A stretch of 8,399 nucleotides of DNA from an uncultured Clostridia bacterium (GTDB taxonomy: Bacteria; Bacillota; Clostridia; UBA1381). Shown here one piece after another: positions 1 to 6,021 of this stretch. The stretch lies in assembly GCA_934481375.1 (NCBI GenBank), contig CAKSPN010000068.1:1-8399 (forward strand). The letters are read 5' to 3'. The stretch's first letter is position 1; each line of letters opens with the position of its first letter. A program made the position numbers and the translations under genes. The notes beneath the pieces were generated by a model, which saw nothing but the letters and a program-made list of their open reading frames with translations, ran no database searches and was not told the DNA's origin.

Positions 1-48
1 GAACAACGGAACGCTGGAGCGCATGGAGCAATATCCGTATTGCTATGA
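1..48 (+). CDS. possible 3' end of an upstream gene (very partial)
   Basis: Reading from base 1 gives about 15 codons ending in a TGA at 46-48. That stop would overlap the ATG at 45 in an ATGA arrangement, the same coupling seen at two other junctions in this window. The other two frames are also open through these bases, so the coding frame is not decided here. The stretch is too short to recognise any family. It is listed because it bears on where the next gene starts. Confidence 0.25.
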   Translation, partial: EQRNAGAHGAISVLL

Positions 49-944
49 AATTCCTCTACAGTCCGATTGTGATATATATTATATTTGCCGCACTGAGTGT
101 GTATATTATACTTGTGGATATATTCCTTATCCGCAGGCGCAAGCTGGAAATACCGAACAGGCTGTATATGCTGTGCGGCGCAAATGTGCTTATACTGGGA
201 CTTTGGATAAATATGGTTCTGCCGATAATCGGAAACGGTGAGGCGGATCTGGCAAAGCATATGTGCCTGTTTACAACCTGTAACGATATTCTCTTTGCCG
301 TACTGCTTATAGGAATGTTCAATATGTCAAGGGGCAGGATAATCGCCTGTTCCGCAGCTGTGGCGGCGGTTGTTATGGTGTTTTACGTGTCGCCCCCGAA
401 ACAGGTGGTGTCATTCGGAACATATAACGGAAACCCGATAAAGTGGGAGGTGCTGTCGCAGGAGAACGATAACAGCGTTATCCTTATCACAAAGAAATGC
501 ATAAATGAAATGAGCTTTGACGATAACAGCAACAACTGGGAAAAATCGGATTTGAGAGCATGGCTTAACGGTGAATTTCTTAAGGAATTTACCGACGCCG
601 AAAAGAATAAAATAGAGCCTGTCGTAAACGAGGTACTTTTGTCGTATGACGACAGAAACCTTGCCGTGTCGGGCGACCATGCGCATTATTGGAATTTTAC
701 AAAAAAGACGGTCAACGATTTATCGGAAACGGCGTACCGCTGTTATGTTGAGGATAAAGTGTTTATTCCCACTCCCGGTATGCTTGGCGAAACCGACATC
801 AACGGTTCATACTGGGTACTCTGCCCCTACGGCAGCAACAGCTATATGGAGCGCTATATGAAAAGCAACGGATTTATTCTTCACACGAATGTAAAGAATA
901 AAAAAGGGGTAAGAGCAGTCCTTAAGTGCCGCCTGACCGAATAA
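45..944 (+). CDS. four-helix membrane protein with C-terminal DUF6273-like domain
   Basis: Predicted 299-residue protein of unknown function. Four hydrophobic segments lie at about residues 7-28, 39-61, 78-94 and 97-114. The basic clusters RRRK after helix 1 and SRGR before helix 4 suggest that the roughly 180-residue C-terminal part faces outward. That part resembles DUF6273: a GxYNGxPIKWEVL opening, a WEKSDLRAWLNGEFL block near residue 165, a following FTDAEK, and a closing GVRAVLKCRL. This family is common in Clostridia, often in large surface proteins, with no settled function. The start is uncertain: the frame stays open to the window edge, and the only GGAG (25-28) lies 16 bases before the ATG. 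The ATG at 45 is preferred because the possible upstream stop overlaps it. The last codons and the TAA form the left foot of the palindrome at 932-1038. I infer the DUF6273 call from pattern memory, not a search. Confidence 0.72.
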   Translation: MKFLYSPIVIYIIFAALSVYIILVDIFLIRRRKLEIPNRLYMLCGANVLILGLWINMVLPIIGNGEADLAKHMCLFTTCNDILFAVLLIGMFNMSRGRIIACSAAVAAVVMVFYVSPPKQVVSFGTYNGNPIKWEVLSQENDNSVILITKKCINEMSFDDNSNNWEKSDLRAWLNGEFLKEFTDAEKNKIEPVVNEVLLSYDDRNLAVSGDHAHYWNFTKKTVNDLSETAYRCYVEDKVFIPTPGMLGETDINGSYWVLCPYGSNSYMERYMKSNGFILHTNVKNKKGVRAVLKCRLTE

Positions 945-1038
945 AATTGCCAATACCGCACGTTTTCGCTCGCTCGTGTACCGCCGTACACGTCGCTCGT
1001 TCAAAGCGCACGGTCTGAACAATTTTCTTGCGGTCAGG
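932..1038. repeat. long imperfect palindrome, copy 1
   Basis: Bases 932-939 (CCTGACCG) pair perfectly with 1031-1038. The stem continues through 940-949 with 1020-1029, with one T/C mismatch and a bulged G at 1030. Inner pairings are 955-958 with 1011-1014, 967-970 with 1005-1008, and an apical 7-bp stem 975-981 with 986-992 around a 4-base loop. The left foot covers the last codons and stop of the membrane-protein gene. No T-run follows on either strand, so it is not a standard intrinsic terminator. It could still affect mRNA 3' ends or be a mobile palindromic repeat. A second copy lies at 3578-3681. Confidence 0.85.
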
Positions 1039-1050
1039 GACGAATAAAAT

Positions 1051-1068
1051 GCCCACATCGACCCGCAA
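1051..1068. repeat. fragment of the 'A' hairpin repeat
   Basis: These 18 bases match 3888-3905 at 17 of 18 positions. That is the right half of the A hairpin found in the large spacer downstream. The left half of the hairpin is absent here, so this is a remnant. It directly follows an AATAAAAT stretch (1043-1050) resembling the left arm of the palindrome, so both repeat families meet at this locus as they do at 3578-3750. Confidence 0.6.
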
Positions 1069-1098
1069 TAACACACACATTATACCGTATTATTTACA

Positions 1099-1106
1099 GA
1101 AAGGAA
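1099..1106 (+). promoter_or_regulatory. ribosome binding site for nicotinate phosphoribosyltransferase
   Basis: GAAAGGAA lies about 11 bases before the ATG at 1118. It selects this start over the in-frame ATG at 1130 and over an upstream in-frame TTG at 1028 that sits inside the palindrome. No convincing -35/-10 pair was found in the spacer. Confidence 0.65.
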
Positions 1107-1117
1107 CGGTTACACAA

Positions 1118-2554
1118 ATGAACCACACAATGCTTACGGATTTTTATGAAATAACCATGTCAAACGGATTTTTCGAAAAAGGTCTGGGTGAAAAAACTGT
1201 ATATTTCGATATGTTTTTCAGAAAAATCCCCGACAACGGCGGTTTTGCCATTATGGCAGGCGTTGAGCAGATGATAGAATATCTGAAGAATCTGAAATTC
1301 ACAAAAGAGGATATAGATTATTTAAGAAGCAAGAATATGTTTGATGAGGAGTATCTTGCTTATCTTGCCGATTTCAAGTTTGAATGTGATGTATGGGCAG
1401 TTCCCGAAGGCACGCCCATTTTTCCGGGCGAGCCGATAGTGACGGTAAAAGGTCCGGCGGTTCAGGCGCAGTTTGTTGAAACAATGATACTTCTCACAAT
1501 AAATCACCAGAGCCTTATCGCCACAAAGGCAAACAGGATTGTACGTGCGGCTGACGGCAGAGCGGTAATGGAGTTCGGCTCACGTCGTGCGCAGGGCTGC
1601 GATGCGGCAATATTGGGCGCACGTGCGGCATATATAGCCGGCTGCTGCGGTACGGCGTGTACGCTGACCGACAAGCTGTACGGCGTACCGGCGCTCGGTA
1701 CTATGGCACATTCATGGGTACAGCTTTTTGACAGCGAATACGAGGCTTTCAAGGCGTATGCCGAAACCTATCCCGACGGCTGTACGCTTCTTGTTGATAC
1801 GTACAATGTGTTGAAATCGGGTATCCCGAACGCAATCAAGGTGTTTGACGAGGTTTTAAAACCTATGGGAAAACGCCCGGCGGGCGTAAGAATAGATTCG
1901 GGAGATATAACGTATCTTTCAAAAAAATGCAGAAAAATGCTTGATGATGCAGGCTATCCCGATTGCGGAATAGTTGCGTCCAATTCTCTTGACGAATATA
2001 TTATCCGTGATATGCTCCTCCAGGGTGCGCAGATAAATTCGTTCGGCGTCGGCGAGAGGCTTATCGCCTCAAGGTCGGAGCCTGTTTTCGGCGGTGTGTA
2101 TAAGCTGGTTGCGGTGGAAAACGAAAATGGCGAAACAGAGCCGAGAATAAAAATCAGTGAAAATGTCGCAAAGATAACCACACCGTGCTTTAAGCAGGTG
2201 TACCGCCTGTACTCAAAGGAGAACGGACAGGCTATGGCGGACGTTGTGACATTGCATGAGGAAACAATTGATGAAAACGAGCCGTATATTCTGTTTGACC
2301 CCGAGCATACATGGAAGCATAAAAAGGTCAGCGGATTTTATGCACGTCCGCTTTTGACAAAAATATTTGAGGACGGCGAATGTATATACCAAACGCCCGA
2401 CATAGAAGATATAAAAAAATATTGCAAAGAGGAAACGGACAAGCTTTGGGACGAGGTAAAGCGTTTTGAAAATCCGCATAAATACTATGTGGATTTGTCA
2501 CAGAAGCTTTGGAATATAAAGCACACGATGCTTGAGGAGTATATGGATATATGA
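1118..2554 (+). CDS. pncB: nicotinate phosphoribosyltransferase
   Basis: Converts nicotinate and PRPP to nicotinate mononucleotide, with ATP hydrolysis (EC 6.3.4.21), the entry step of the Preiss-Handler NAD salvage route in the cytoplasm. The 478-residue product is close to the usual length of the Firmicutes-type enzyme. It opens with the typical MLTDFYEITMSNGFF block. A central GTMAHSW carries the conserved histidine (H198) that is phosphorylated in the family, and GVRIDSGD (D260, D263) lies in the ribose-phosphate binding region. FGVGERLIAS and a FGGVYKLV block follow. The start is chosen by the Shine-Dalgarno at 1099-1106. The stop overlaps the ATG of tsaC by four bases, so the two are probably translated together. 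The upstream spacer holds a palindrome and no clear promoter. The family assignment is secure; substrate preference is inferred from family membership. Confidence 0.95.
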   Translation: MNHTMLTDFYEITMSNGFFEKGLGEKTVYFDMFFRKIPDNGGFAIMAGVEQMIEYLKNLKFTKEDIDYLRSKNMFDEEYLAYLADFKFECDVWAVPEGTPIFPGEPIVTVKGPAVQAQFVETMILLTINHQSLIATKANRIVRAADGRAVMEFGSRRAQGCDAAILGARAAYIAGCCGTACTLTDKLYGVPALGTMAHSWVQLFDSEYEAFKAYAETYPDGCTLLVDTYNVLKSGIPNAIKVFDEVLKPMGKRPAGVRIDSGDITYLSKKCRKMLDDAGYPDCGIVASNSLDEYIIRDMLLQGAQINSFGVGERLIASRSEPVFGGVYKLVAVENENGETEPRIKISENVAKITTPCFKQVYRLYSKENGQAMADVVTLHEETIDENEPYILFDPEHTWKHKKVSGFYARPLLTKIFEDGECIYQTPDIEDIKKYCKEETDKLWDEVKRFENPHKYYVDLSQKLWNIKHTMLEEYMDI

Positions 2555-3585
2555 ACACGGAAATTTTCGATTTTACCTCCGGAATAAATGAGCGGGAACT
2601 CAAAACGGCAGGGGAAATAATACGAAACGGCGGACTTGCCGCATTTCCTACAGAAACGGTTTACGGTCTCGGTGCGTCGGCGCTTGCCGCCGATGCGGCA
2701 AAGAAAATATATGCCGCAAAGGGCAGACCCTCCGACAATCCGCTTATAGTCCATATTTGCGAAAAATCGCAGATTTCGGAGATTGCGCAGGATATAAGCG
2801 AAAAGGCAAAAAAGCTTATAGACGCATTTATGCCCGGTCCGTTCACGATAATTCTGAAGAAAAAGCCGTGCATACCCGATACGGTCACGGCAGGACTTCA
2901 AACGGCGGCAATACGCTTTCCGGAAAATAAAACAGCACAGGCAATTATACGTGAAGCAGGCGTGCCGATTGCCGCACCGAGTGCGAATTTATCGGGAAAG
3001 CCGAGTCCAACGGAGGCAAAGCACGTTATAAACGATATGAAAGGCAGGATAGACTGCATAATTGACGGCGGAAAATGCTCGGTAGGTGTTGAGTCCACTA
3101 TCGTGGACGCATCGGTCGATACGCCCGTGCTTTTGCGCCCGGGCGGAATTACGCTCGATATGCTGAAGGCTGTAACCCCAGACATAAAGGCGGACGAGCA
3201 TATTTTAAAATCGGTGGGTGCGGACGAACAGCCAAAATGCCCCGGTATGAAATACAAACATTACGCCCCCGATGCGGAGGTGACCGTGGTGGAGGGCGAA
3301 AAAGACGCCGTTCGTGAAAAAATAAAACAGCTTTTGAATGAACATACCGACACAATAAACGGCGTGCTTACAATGTACGGCAGTGACTATGACAATGCCG
3401 TTATGATAAGCGCCGGCGAAACAAACAAAGAATACGCCCAAAACCTGTTTGCGGCGTTAAGAAAATTTGACGAATTAAAGGTGCAGGTGGTATTTGCGGA
3501 GTTTTGCGAGCAAGACGGCTACGGACTCGCCGTAAAGAACAGGCTGTACAAAGCCGCCGCCCAGCGCGTAATACATGTCGGTTGA
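2551..3585 (+). CDS. tsaC: L-threonylcarbamoyladenylate synthase (Sua5/YwlC type)
   Basis: Makes threonylcarbamoyl-AMP from threonine, bicarbonate and ATP (EC 2.7.7.87), the first step of t6A modification at position 37 of ANN-decoding tRNAs. The 344 residues fit the long Sua5 form, which has a catalytic YrdC domain plus a C-terminal Sua5 domain; the short TsaC form is about 190 residues. Visible motifs are FPTETVYGLG (32-41), KGRPSDNPL (57-65), PSANLSGKPSPT (143-154), VESTIVD near 180, and the linker PGMKYKHYAP (231-240), which in Sua5 proteins folds over the active site. The ATG overlaps the pncB stop (ATGA), with GAGGAG 11 bases upstream inside pncB. The final codons and the TGA lie in the left foot of the second palindrome. 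The partner tsaD is downstream at 5004; tsaB and tsaE are not in the window. Confidence 0.95.
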   Translation: MNTEIFDFTSGINERELKTAGEIIRNGGLAAFPTETVYGLGASALAADAAKKIYAAKGRPSDNPLIVHICEKSQISEIAQDISEKAKKLIDAFMPGPFTIILKKKPCIPDTVTAGLQTAAIRFPENKTAQAIIREAGVPIAAPSANLSGKPSPTEAKHVINDMKGRIDCIIDGGKCSVGVESTIVDASVDTPVLLRPGGITLDMLKAVTPDIKADEHILKSVGADEQPKCPGMKYKHYAPDAEVTVVEGEKDAVREKIKQLLNEHTDTINGVLTMYGSDYDNAVMISAGETNKEYAQNLFAALRKFDELKVQVVFAEFCEQDGYGLAVKNRLYKAAAQRVIHVG

Positions 3586-3681
3586 ATAAATTTGCCCATA
3601 CCGCACGTTTTCGCTCGCTCGTGTACCGCGTACACGTCGTTCGCTCAAAGCGCACAGTCTGAACAAATTTCTTGCAACCGA
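3578..3681. repeat. long imperfect palindrome, copy 2
   Basis: The core is nearly identical to copy 1 (932-1038), including its apical GTGTAC/GTACAC stem. The outer foot is different but still paired: 3578-3584 (TCGGTTG) is complementary to 3675-3681, and 3585-3594 pairs with 3664-3673. The internal T/C mismatch (3587/3671) and the bulged G (3674) are in the same places as in copy 1. One inner pair is also exchanged, A-T at 946/1023 against T-A at 3591/3667. The left foot includes the last tsaC codons and its TGA. No T-run follows. Confidence 0.85.
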
Positions 3682-3711
3682 GGTTAAATAAATTCGCCCA
3701 TACCGTACGTT
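3682..3711. repeat. partial third copy of the palindrome's left arm
   Basis: Thirty bases match 3580-3609 with three substitutions, exactly 102 bases downstream in direct orientation. The similarity stops soon after 3711, so only the left arm is present. It begins with the same GGTT that marks the foot of copy 2 and is absent from copy 1, which suggests a local duplication of copy 2 that later decayed or was cut. Confidence 0.65.
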
Positions 3712-3723
3712 AATGCAAAATTC

Positions 3724-3750
3724 GGGACGATGAAGGGCATCGTCCCCTAC
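3724..3750 (-). repeat. inverted A-type hairpin
   Basis: Bases 3724-3732 pair with 3738-3746 (9 bp, 5-base loop). On the minus strand it reads GTAGGGG followed by ACGATG, the same layout as the A hairpins at 3876 and 4028, but with the central pair exchanged (A-T where those have T-A). It is therefore a family member in opposite orientation with a compensated stem change. Confidence 0.7.
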
Positions 3751-3818
3751 AACACACTAATACGCAAATCGCATAAAATATGCGCTGACGCCATTAAAAA
3801 CCGAAAATGCAATTTGAA

Positions 3819-3840
3819 GGGCAGGTGCTTGCTCCTGCCG
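3819..3840. repeat. B-type hairpin, copy 1
   Basis: GGCAGG at 3820-3825 pairs with CCTGCC at 3834-3839 around an 8-base loop. It is followed by an A-run, not a T-run, so it is not a terminator for the + strand. Confidence 0.65.
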
Positions 3841-3875
3841 AAAAAAGCAAAAATGAATAAAAAATGCGCTAACCC

Positions 3876-3902
3876 GTAGGGGTCGATGCCCTCATCGACC
3901 CG
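3876..3902 (+). repeat. A-type hairpin, copy 1
   Basis: The sequence opens with GTAGG. Bases 3880-3888 pair perfectly with 3893-3901 (9 bp) around the loop CCCT. The A-run that follows is shared with the copy at 4028. Confidence 0.7.
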
Positions 3903-3967
3903 CAAAAAACCGAAAATGCAAACCACGGGCGCCGACACGTGCAACAACAAATACGCGCCGGTCGCCT

Positions 3968-3992
3968 GTAGGGCAGGGGCTTGCTCCTGCCG
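3968..3992. repeat. B-type hairpin, copy 2
   Basis: GGCAGG at 3972-3977 pairs with CCTGCC at 3986-3991. It is preceded by GTA, giving the same GTAGGG opening as the A hairpins, and followed by the same A-rich linker as B copy 1, exactly 152 bases after it. Confidence 0.65.
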
Positions 3993-4027
3993 AAAAAAGC
4001 GAAAATGCATAAAATATGCGCAAATCC

Positions 4028-4054
4028 GTAGGGGTCGATGTCCACATCGACCCG
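4028..4054 (+). repeat. A-type hairpin, copy 2
   Basis: Bases 4032-4040 pair perfectly with 4045-4053 (9 bp) around the loop TCCA. The stem is identical to the copy at 3876 and the loop differs, the pattern expected if pairing is preserved while the loop drifts. Confidence 0.7.
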
Positions 4055-4111
4055 AAAAAAACCGAAAATGCAAATCACGGGTGTTACTATTAACATTAAC
4101 CCGACAAAAAC

Positions 4112-4118
4112 AAAGGAG
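4112..4118 (+). promoter_or_regulatory. strong ribosome binding site for ywlE
   Basis: AAAGGAG lies 8 bases before the ATG at 4127. It fixes the start of the first gene of the downstream cluster. Confidence 0.85.
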
Positions 4119-4126
4119 ATATTTTT

Positions 4127-4570
4127 ATGAACATATTATTTGTCTGCACGGGAAACACGTGCCGAAGCCCTATGGCGGCTTACATTATGGACAAGGTTGC
4201 GGTGGAAAACGACCTTGACGTACTCATCGAAAGCGCCGGCATTTTTGCCGAGCCGGGACAGCCGGCGAGCGAAAACGCCGTAAAAGCGATGGCGGATATG
4301 GGTATAGACATATCGGAGCACCGCACACAGCCGGTAACAGAGGAGCTTTTGAAAAAATCTGATCTCGTTCTTACAATGACCGAGGGTCAGAAAAGGATAA
4401 TCGTACCGACGGCGGGCGATAAGGTATACACATTAAAGGAATACGGCGGCGGCAGCGGCGATATATCCGATCCGTTCGGCGGCGACCTCGAGGAATACAA
4501 AGAAACGGCGCAGGAAATATATGACGCAGTAGTCGATATTGCGGAAAAACTGCCGATTAAAGAGCAATGA
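4127..4570 (+). CDS. ywlE: low-molecular-weight phosphatase, YwlE-type (probable protein arginine phosphatase)
   Basis: A 147-residue member of the low-molecular-weight protein tyrosine phosphatase fold, about the usual length. The P-loop reads CTGNTCRS: nucleophile C7, R13 and S14. The general acid is D115 in DPFGG. T11 inside the loop matches Bacillus subtilis YwlE, where threonine at this position favours phospho-arginine over phospho-tyrosine. SAGIFAEPGQPAS, TEELL and YTLKEYGGGSGD are also YwlE-like. If the match holds, the protein reverses McsB arginine phosphorylation, which in Bacillus tags proteins for ClpCP. In Bacillus ywlE lies near the tsaC homologue ywlC; here the two are separated by the repeat spacer. 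The stop overlaps the rimI ATG by four bases. The arginine specificity is inferred from one loop residue plus overall similarity, so tyrosine phosphatase activity stays possible. Confidence 0.88.
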   Translation: MNILFVCTGNTCRSPMAAYIMDKVAVENDLDVLIESAGIFAEPGQPASENAVKAMADMGIDISEHRTQPVTEELLKKSDLVLTMTEGQKRIIVPTAGDKVYTLKEYGGGSGDISDPFGGDLEEYKETAQEIYDAVVDIAEKLPIKEQ

Positions 4571-5004
4571 TAACGATAGACGAAATGAAAGCGGACGACG
4601 CAAAGGAGTTTGCACGCATTGACAAGGAATGTTTTGCCATACCATGGTCGGAGAAATCGTTCTGCGACGAATACAAAAATGATATTGCGACATATTTTGC
4701 CGCACGCATTGACGGCGAATGTGCGGGCTATATAGGCTTCTGGAACACAGGAGACATAACAAACGTTGCCGTGTGCGAAAAATACAGGCGCCGGGGTGTC
4801 GGCGGTATGCTTATAAGCGCCGCGGTTTCACGAGCCGAAAAAACGGGGCTTTACGAACTTACTCTTGAGGTACGGAGATCCAATAAAGCCGCACGCAGTT
4901 TGTATGAAAAGTACGGCTTTTCGCCGATAGGTCTGCGCAAAAGATACTACAGAGATAACAATGAGGACGCAATTATTATGTCACGTCCCTTAAAGGAGCA
5001 GTAA
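4567..5004 (+). CDS. rimI: ribosomal protein S18-alanine N-acetyltransferase
   Basis: A 145-residue GNAT acetyltransferase, the usual RimI length. In characterised bacteria RimI acetylates the N-terminal alanine of ribosomal protein S18 using acetyl-CoA. The acetyl-CoA motif RRRGVGG lies at residues 74-80. The stretch LTLEVRRSNKAARSLYEKYGF (98-118) is typical of RimI and carries the likely catalytic E101 and Y113; AIPWSEKSF near 24-32 is also characteristic. The ATG overlaps the ywlE stop (ATGA), with a weak AAAGAG upstream, so translation is probably coupled. Its TAA shares one base with the tsaD ATG. RimI and TsaD genes are often adjacent in Firmicutes, usually with tsaB before them; here ywlE takes that place. 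Other GNAT substrates cannot be excluded. Confidence 0.9.
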   Translation: MITIDEMKADDAKEFARIDKECFAIPWSEKSFCDEYKNDIATYFAARIDGECAGYIGFWNTGDITNVAVCEKYRRRGVGGMLISAAVSRAEKTGLYELTLEVRRSNKAARSLYEKYGFSPIGLRKRYYRDNNEDAIIMSRPLKEQ

Positions 5005-6017
5005 TGAAAGATATATATATACTCGGAATAGAAAGCTCGTGCGATGAAACGGCGGCGGCTGTCGTCAAAAACGGGCGTGAAATTCTTTCAAACGTTATAA
5101 ATACACAGATAGCTCTGCACAAGAAATTCGGCGGAGTTGTGCCCGAGGTGGCGTCAAGACGGCATATAGAAACAATCGATACGGTTATTGACAGCGCACT
5201 GGAGGAGGCAGGTATGACCTTTGATGATATTGACGCAATAGCCGTCACCTACGGTCCGGGGCTGATAGGCGCACTGCTTGTGGGTGTATCAACCGCAAAG
5301 GCGCTTGCGTATGCACTCAAAAAGCCACTTGTGCCTGTGCATCATATAAAGGGGCATATAAGCGCAAACTTTGCGGCGCACCCCGAACTTGAACCGCCGT
5401 TCGTGTGCCTTGTCGCATCGGGCGGACACAGCCATATCGTTGAGGTAAAGGACTACACTCATTTTGAGGTTATGGGCAGAACACGTGACGATGCGGCAGG
5501 CGAGGCTTTTGACAAGATAGCGAGAGTTCTCGGACTCGGTTACCCCGGCGGTCCGCTTATAGATAAGCTTGCAAAGGAGGGAAATCCCGATGCGGTGCAT
5601 TTCCCGAGAGTGAAAATGGATAAAAATTCGCTTGATTTTTCTTTCAGCGGAGTAAAAACGGCTGTTATAAATTATCTGCATATGCTTGACCAAAACGGTG
5701 AGGAATACAACAAAGCGGATATTGCCGCAAGCTTTCAGGCGGCAGTGACGGACGTGCTGTGCGAACACACGATAGAGGCGGCAATGCGGAAAAACAGCAA
5801 AATAATTGCGCTTGCAGGCGGAGTCGCGTCAAACTCGGCGCTGCGTGAGAAAATGACCTCCCGTGCAGGCGAGCACGGCATAGACGTAATATATCCGCCG
5901 CCCGTTCTGTGTACGGACAATGCAGCTATGATAGCCTGTGCCGGATATTACGGATATTTGGATAAAAACTTTGCGGATATGACGCTTAATGCGGTGGCGT
6001 CTCTGCCGCTCGAATAA
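5004..6017 (+). CDS. tsaD: tRNA N6-adenosine threonylcarbamoyltransferase
   Basis: Transfers the threonylcarbamoyl group from the TsaC product to A37 of tRNA (EC 2.3.1.234), acting with TsaB and TsaE in bacteria. The 337-residue protein has the usual length and the ASKHA fold motifs: GIESSCDETAAAVV at the N-terminus, the metal-binding HIKGH (H114, H118), SGGHSHI for the nucleotide phosphates, GEAFDKIARVLGLGYPGGP, FSFSGVKTA, GGVASNSALR, and CTDNAAMIA with the second metal-ligand aspartate. AAAGGAG at 4992-4998 lies inside the end of rimI, five bases before the ATG. The ATG shares its A with the rimI stop. A 20-base gap with a fresh ribosome binding site separates it from aroB. Confidence 0.97.
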   Translation: MKDIYILGIESSCDETAAAVVKNGREILSNVINTQIALHKKFGGVVPEVASRRHIETIDTVIDSALEEAGMTFDDIDAIAVTYGPGLIGALLVGVSTAKALAYALKKPLVPVHHIKGHISANFAAHPELEPPFVCLVASGGHSHIVEVKDYTHFEVMGRTRDDAAGEAFDKIARVLGLGYPGGPLIDKLAKEGNPDAVHFPRVKMDKNSLDFSFSGVKTAVINYLHMLDQNGEEYNKADIAASFQAAVTDVLCEHTIEAAMRKNSKIIALAGGVASNSALREKMTSRAGEHGIDVIYPPPVLCTDNAAMIACAGYYGYLDKNFADMTLNAVASLPLE

Positions 6018-6021
6018 TCTG

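Larger units (their letters stand above)
3801..4083. repeat. tandem hairpin array with 152-base period
   Basis: The ten-base motif CCGAAAATGC occurs at 3801, 3910 and 4062. Hairpins B and A recur at a spacing of exactly 152 (3820 to 3972 and 3876 to 4028), as does the linker around ATGCGC (3855 to 4007). The first unit (3801-3909, 109 bases) lacks about 43 bases present between the motif and hairpin B in the second unit (3910-4061). A third unit is cut off near 4083. This points to duplication of a composite B-linker-A block followed by an insertion or deletion. Confidence 0.75.
3586..4126. other. 541-base gene-free spacer filled with repeats
   Basis: No believable gene lies here. Open frames on either strand are low-complexity translations of the repeats and lack family features. 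The contents in order are: the remainder of palindrome copy 2, a partial third copy, an inverted A-type hairpin, a short GCATAAAATATGC dyad at 3771-3783, and a tandem array of B and A hairpins to about 4083. A short AT-rich stretch leads to the ribosome binding site of the next gene and is a reasonable place for a promoter, but I see no well-matched -35/-10 pair. I also see no hairpin followed by a T-run. Confidence 0.75.

Noticed and set aside
23..241. 72-codon cysteine- and tyrosine-rich frame at the window start
   Set aside because: It is an out-of-frame shadow of the membrane-protein gene, whose hydrophobic helices and conserved C-terminal domain define the true frame.
932..1038. Palindromes as intrinsic transcription terminators
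   Set aside because: Long stems follow two genes, but neither copy is followed by a T-run on either strand. A role in mRNA ends is possible but not shown.
807..1076. Minus-strand open frames sharing the peptide RYTSERKRAV at both palindromes (also at 3401-3655)
   Set aside because: The shared peptide is the palindrome core translated. Each frame overlaps a real + strand gene end and lacks a ribosome binding site.
1028..1117. In-frame upstream extension of pncB from a TTG at 1028
   Set aside because: The added 30 residues come from the palindrome and the hairpin fragment, and the good ribosome binding site is at 1099-1106, just before the ATG at 1118.
3724..4054. CRISPR array
   Set aside because: The repeats are two different hairpin families in mixed orientation, with similar linkers and not unique spacers of constant length. 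No cas gene is nearby.
3747..4073. Minus-strand open frames of about 75-108 codons in the spacer, with repeated HFRFF/FAFFG blocks
   Set aside because: The internal peptide repeats are the 152-base tandem DNA repeat read in translation. No start signal supports a gene.
3886..4218. 110-codon open frame on the + strand across the repeat array and the start of ywlE
   Set aside because: It is a translation of A and B hairpins and their A-rich linkers, then runs out of frame into ywlE. It has no ribosome binding site and no family-like sequence.
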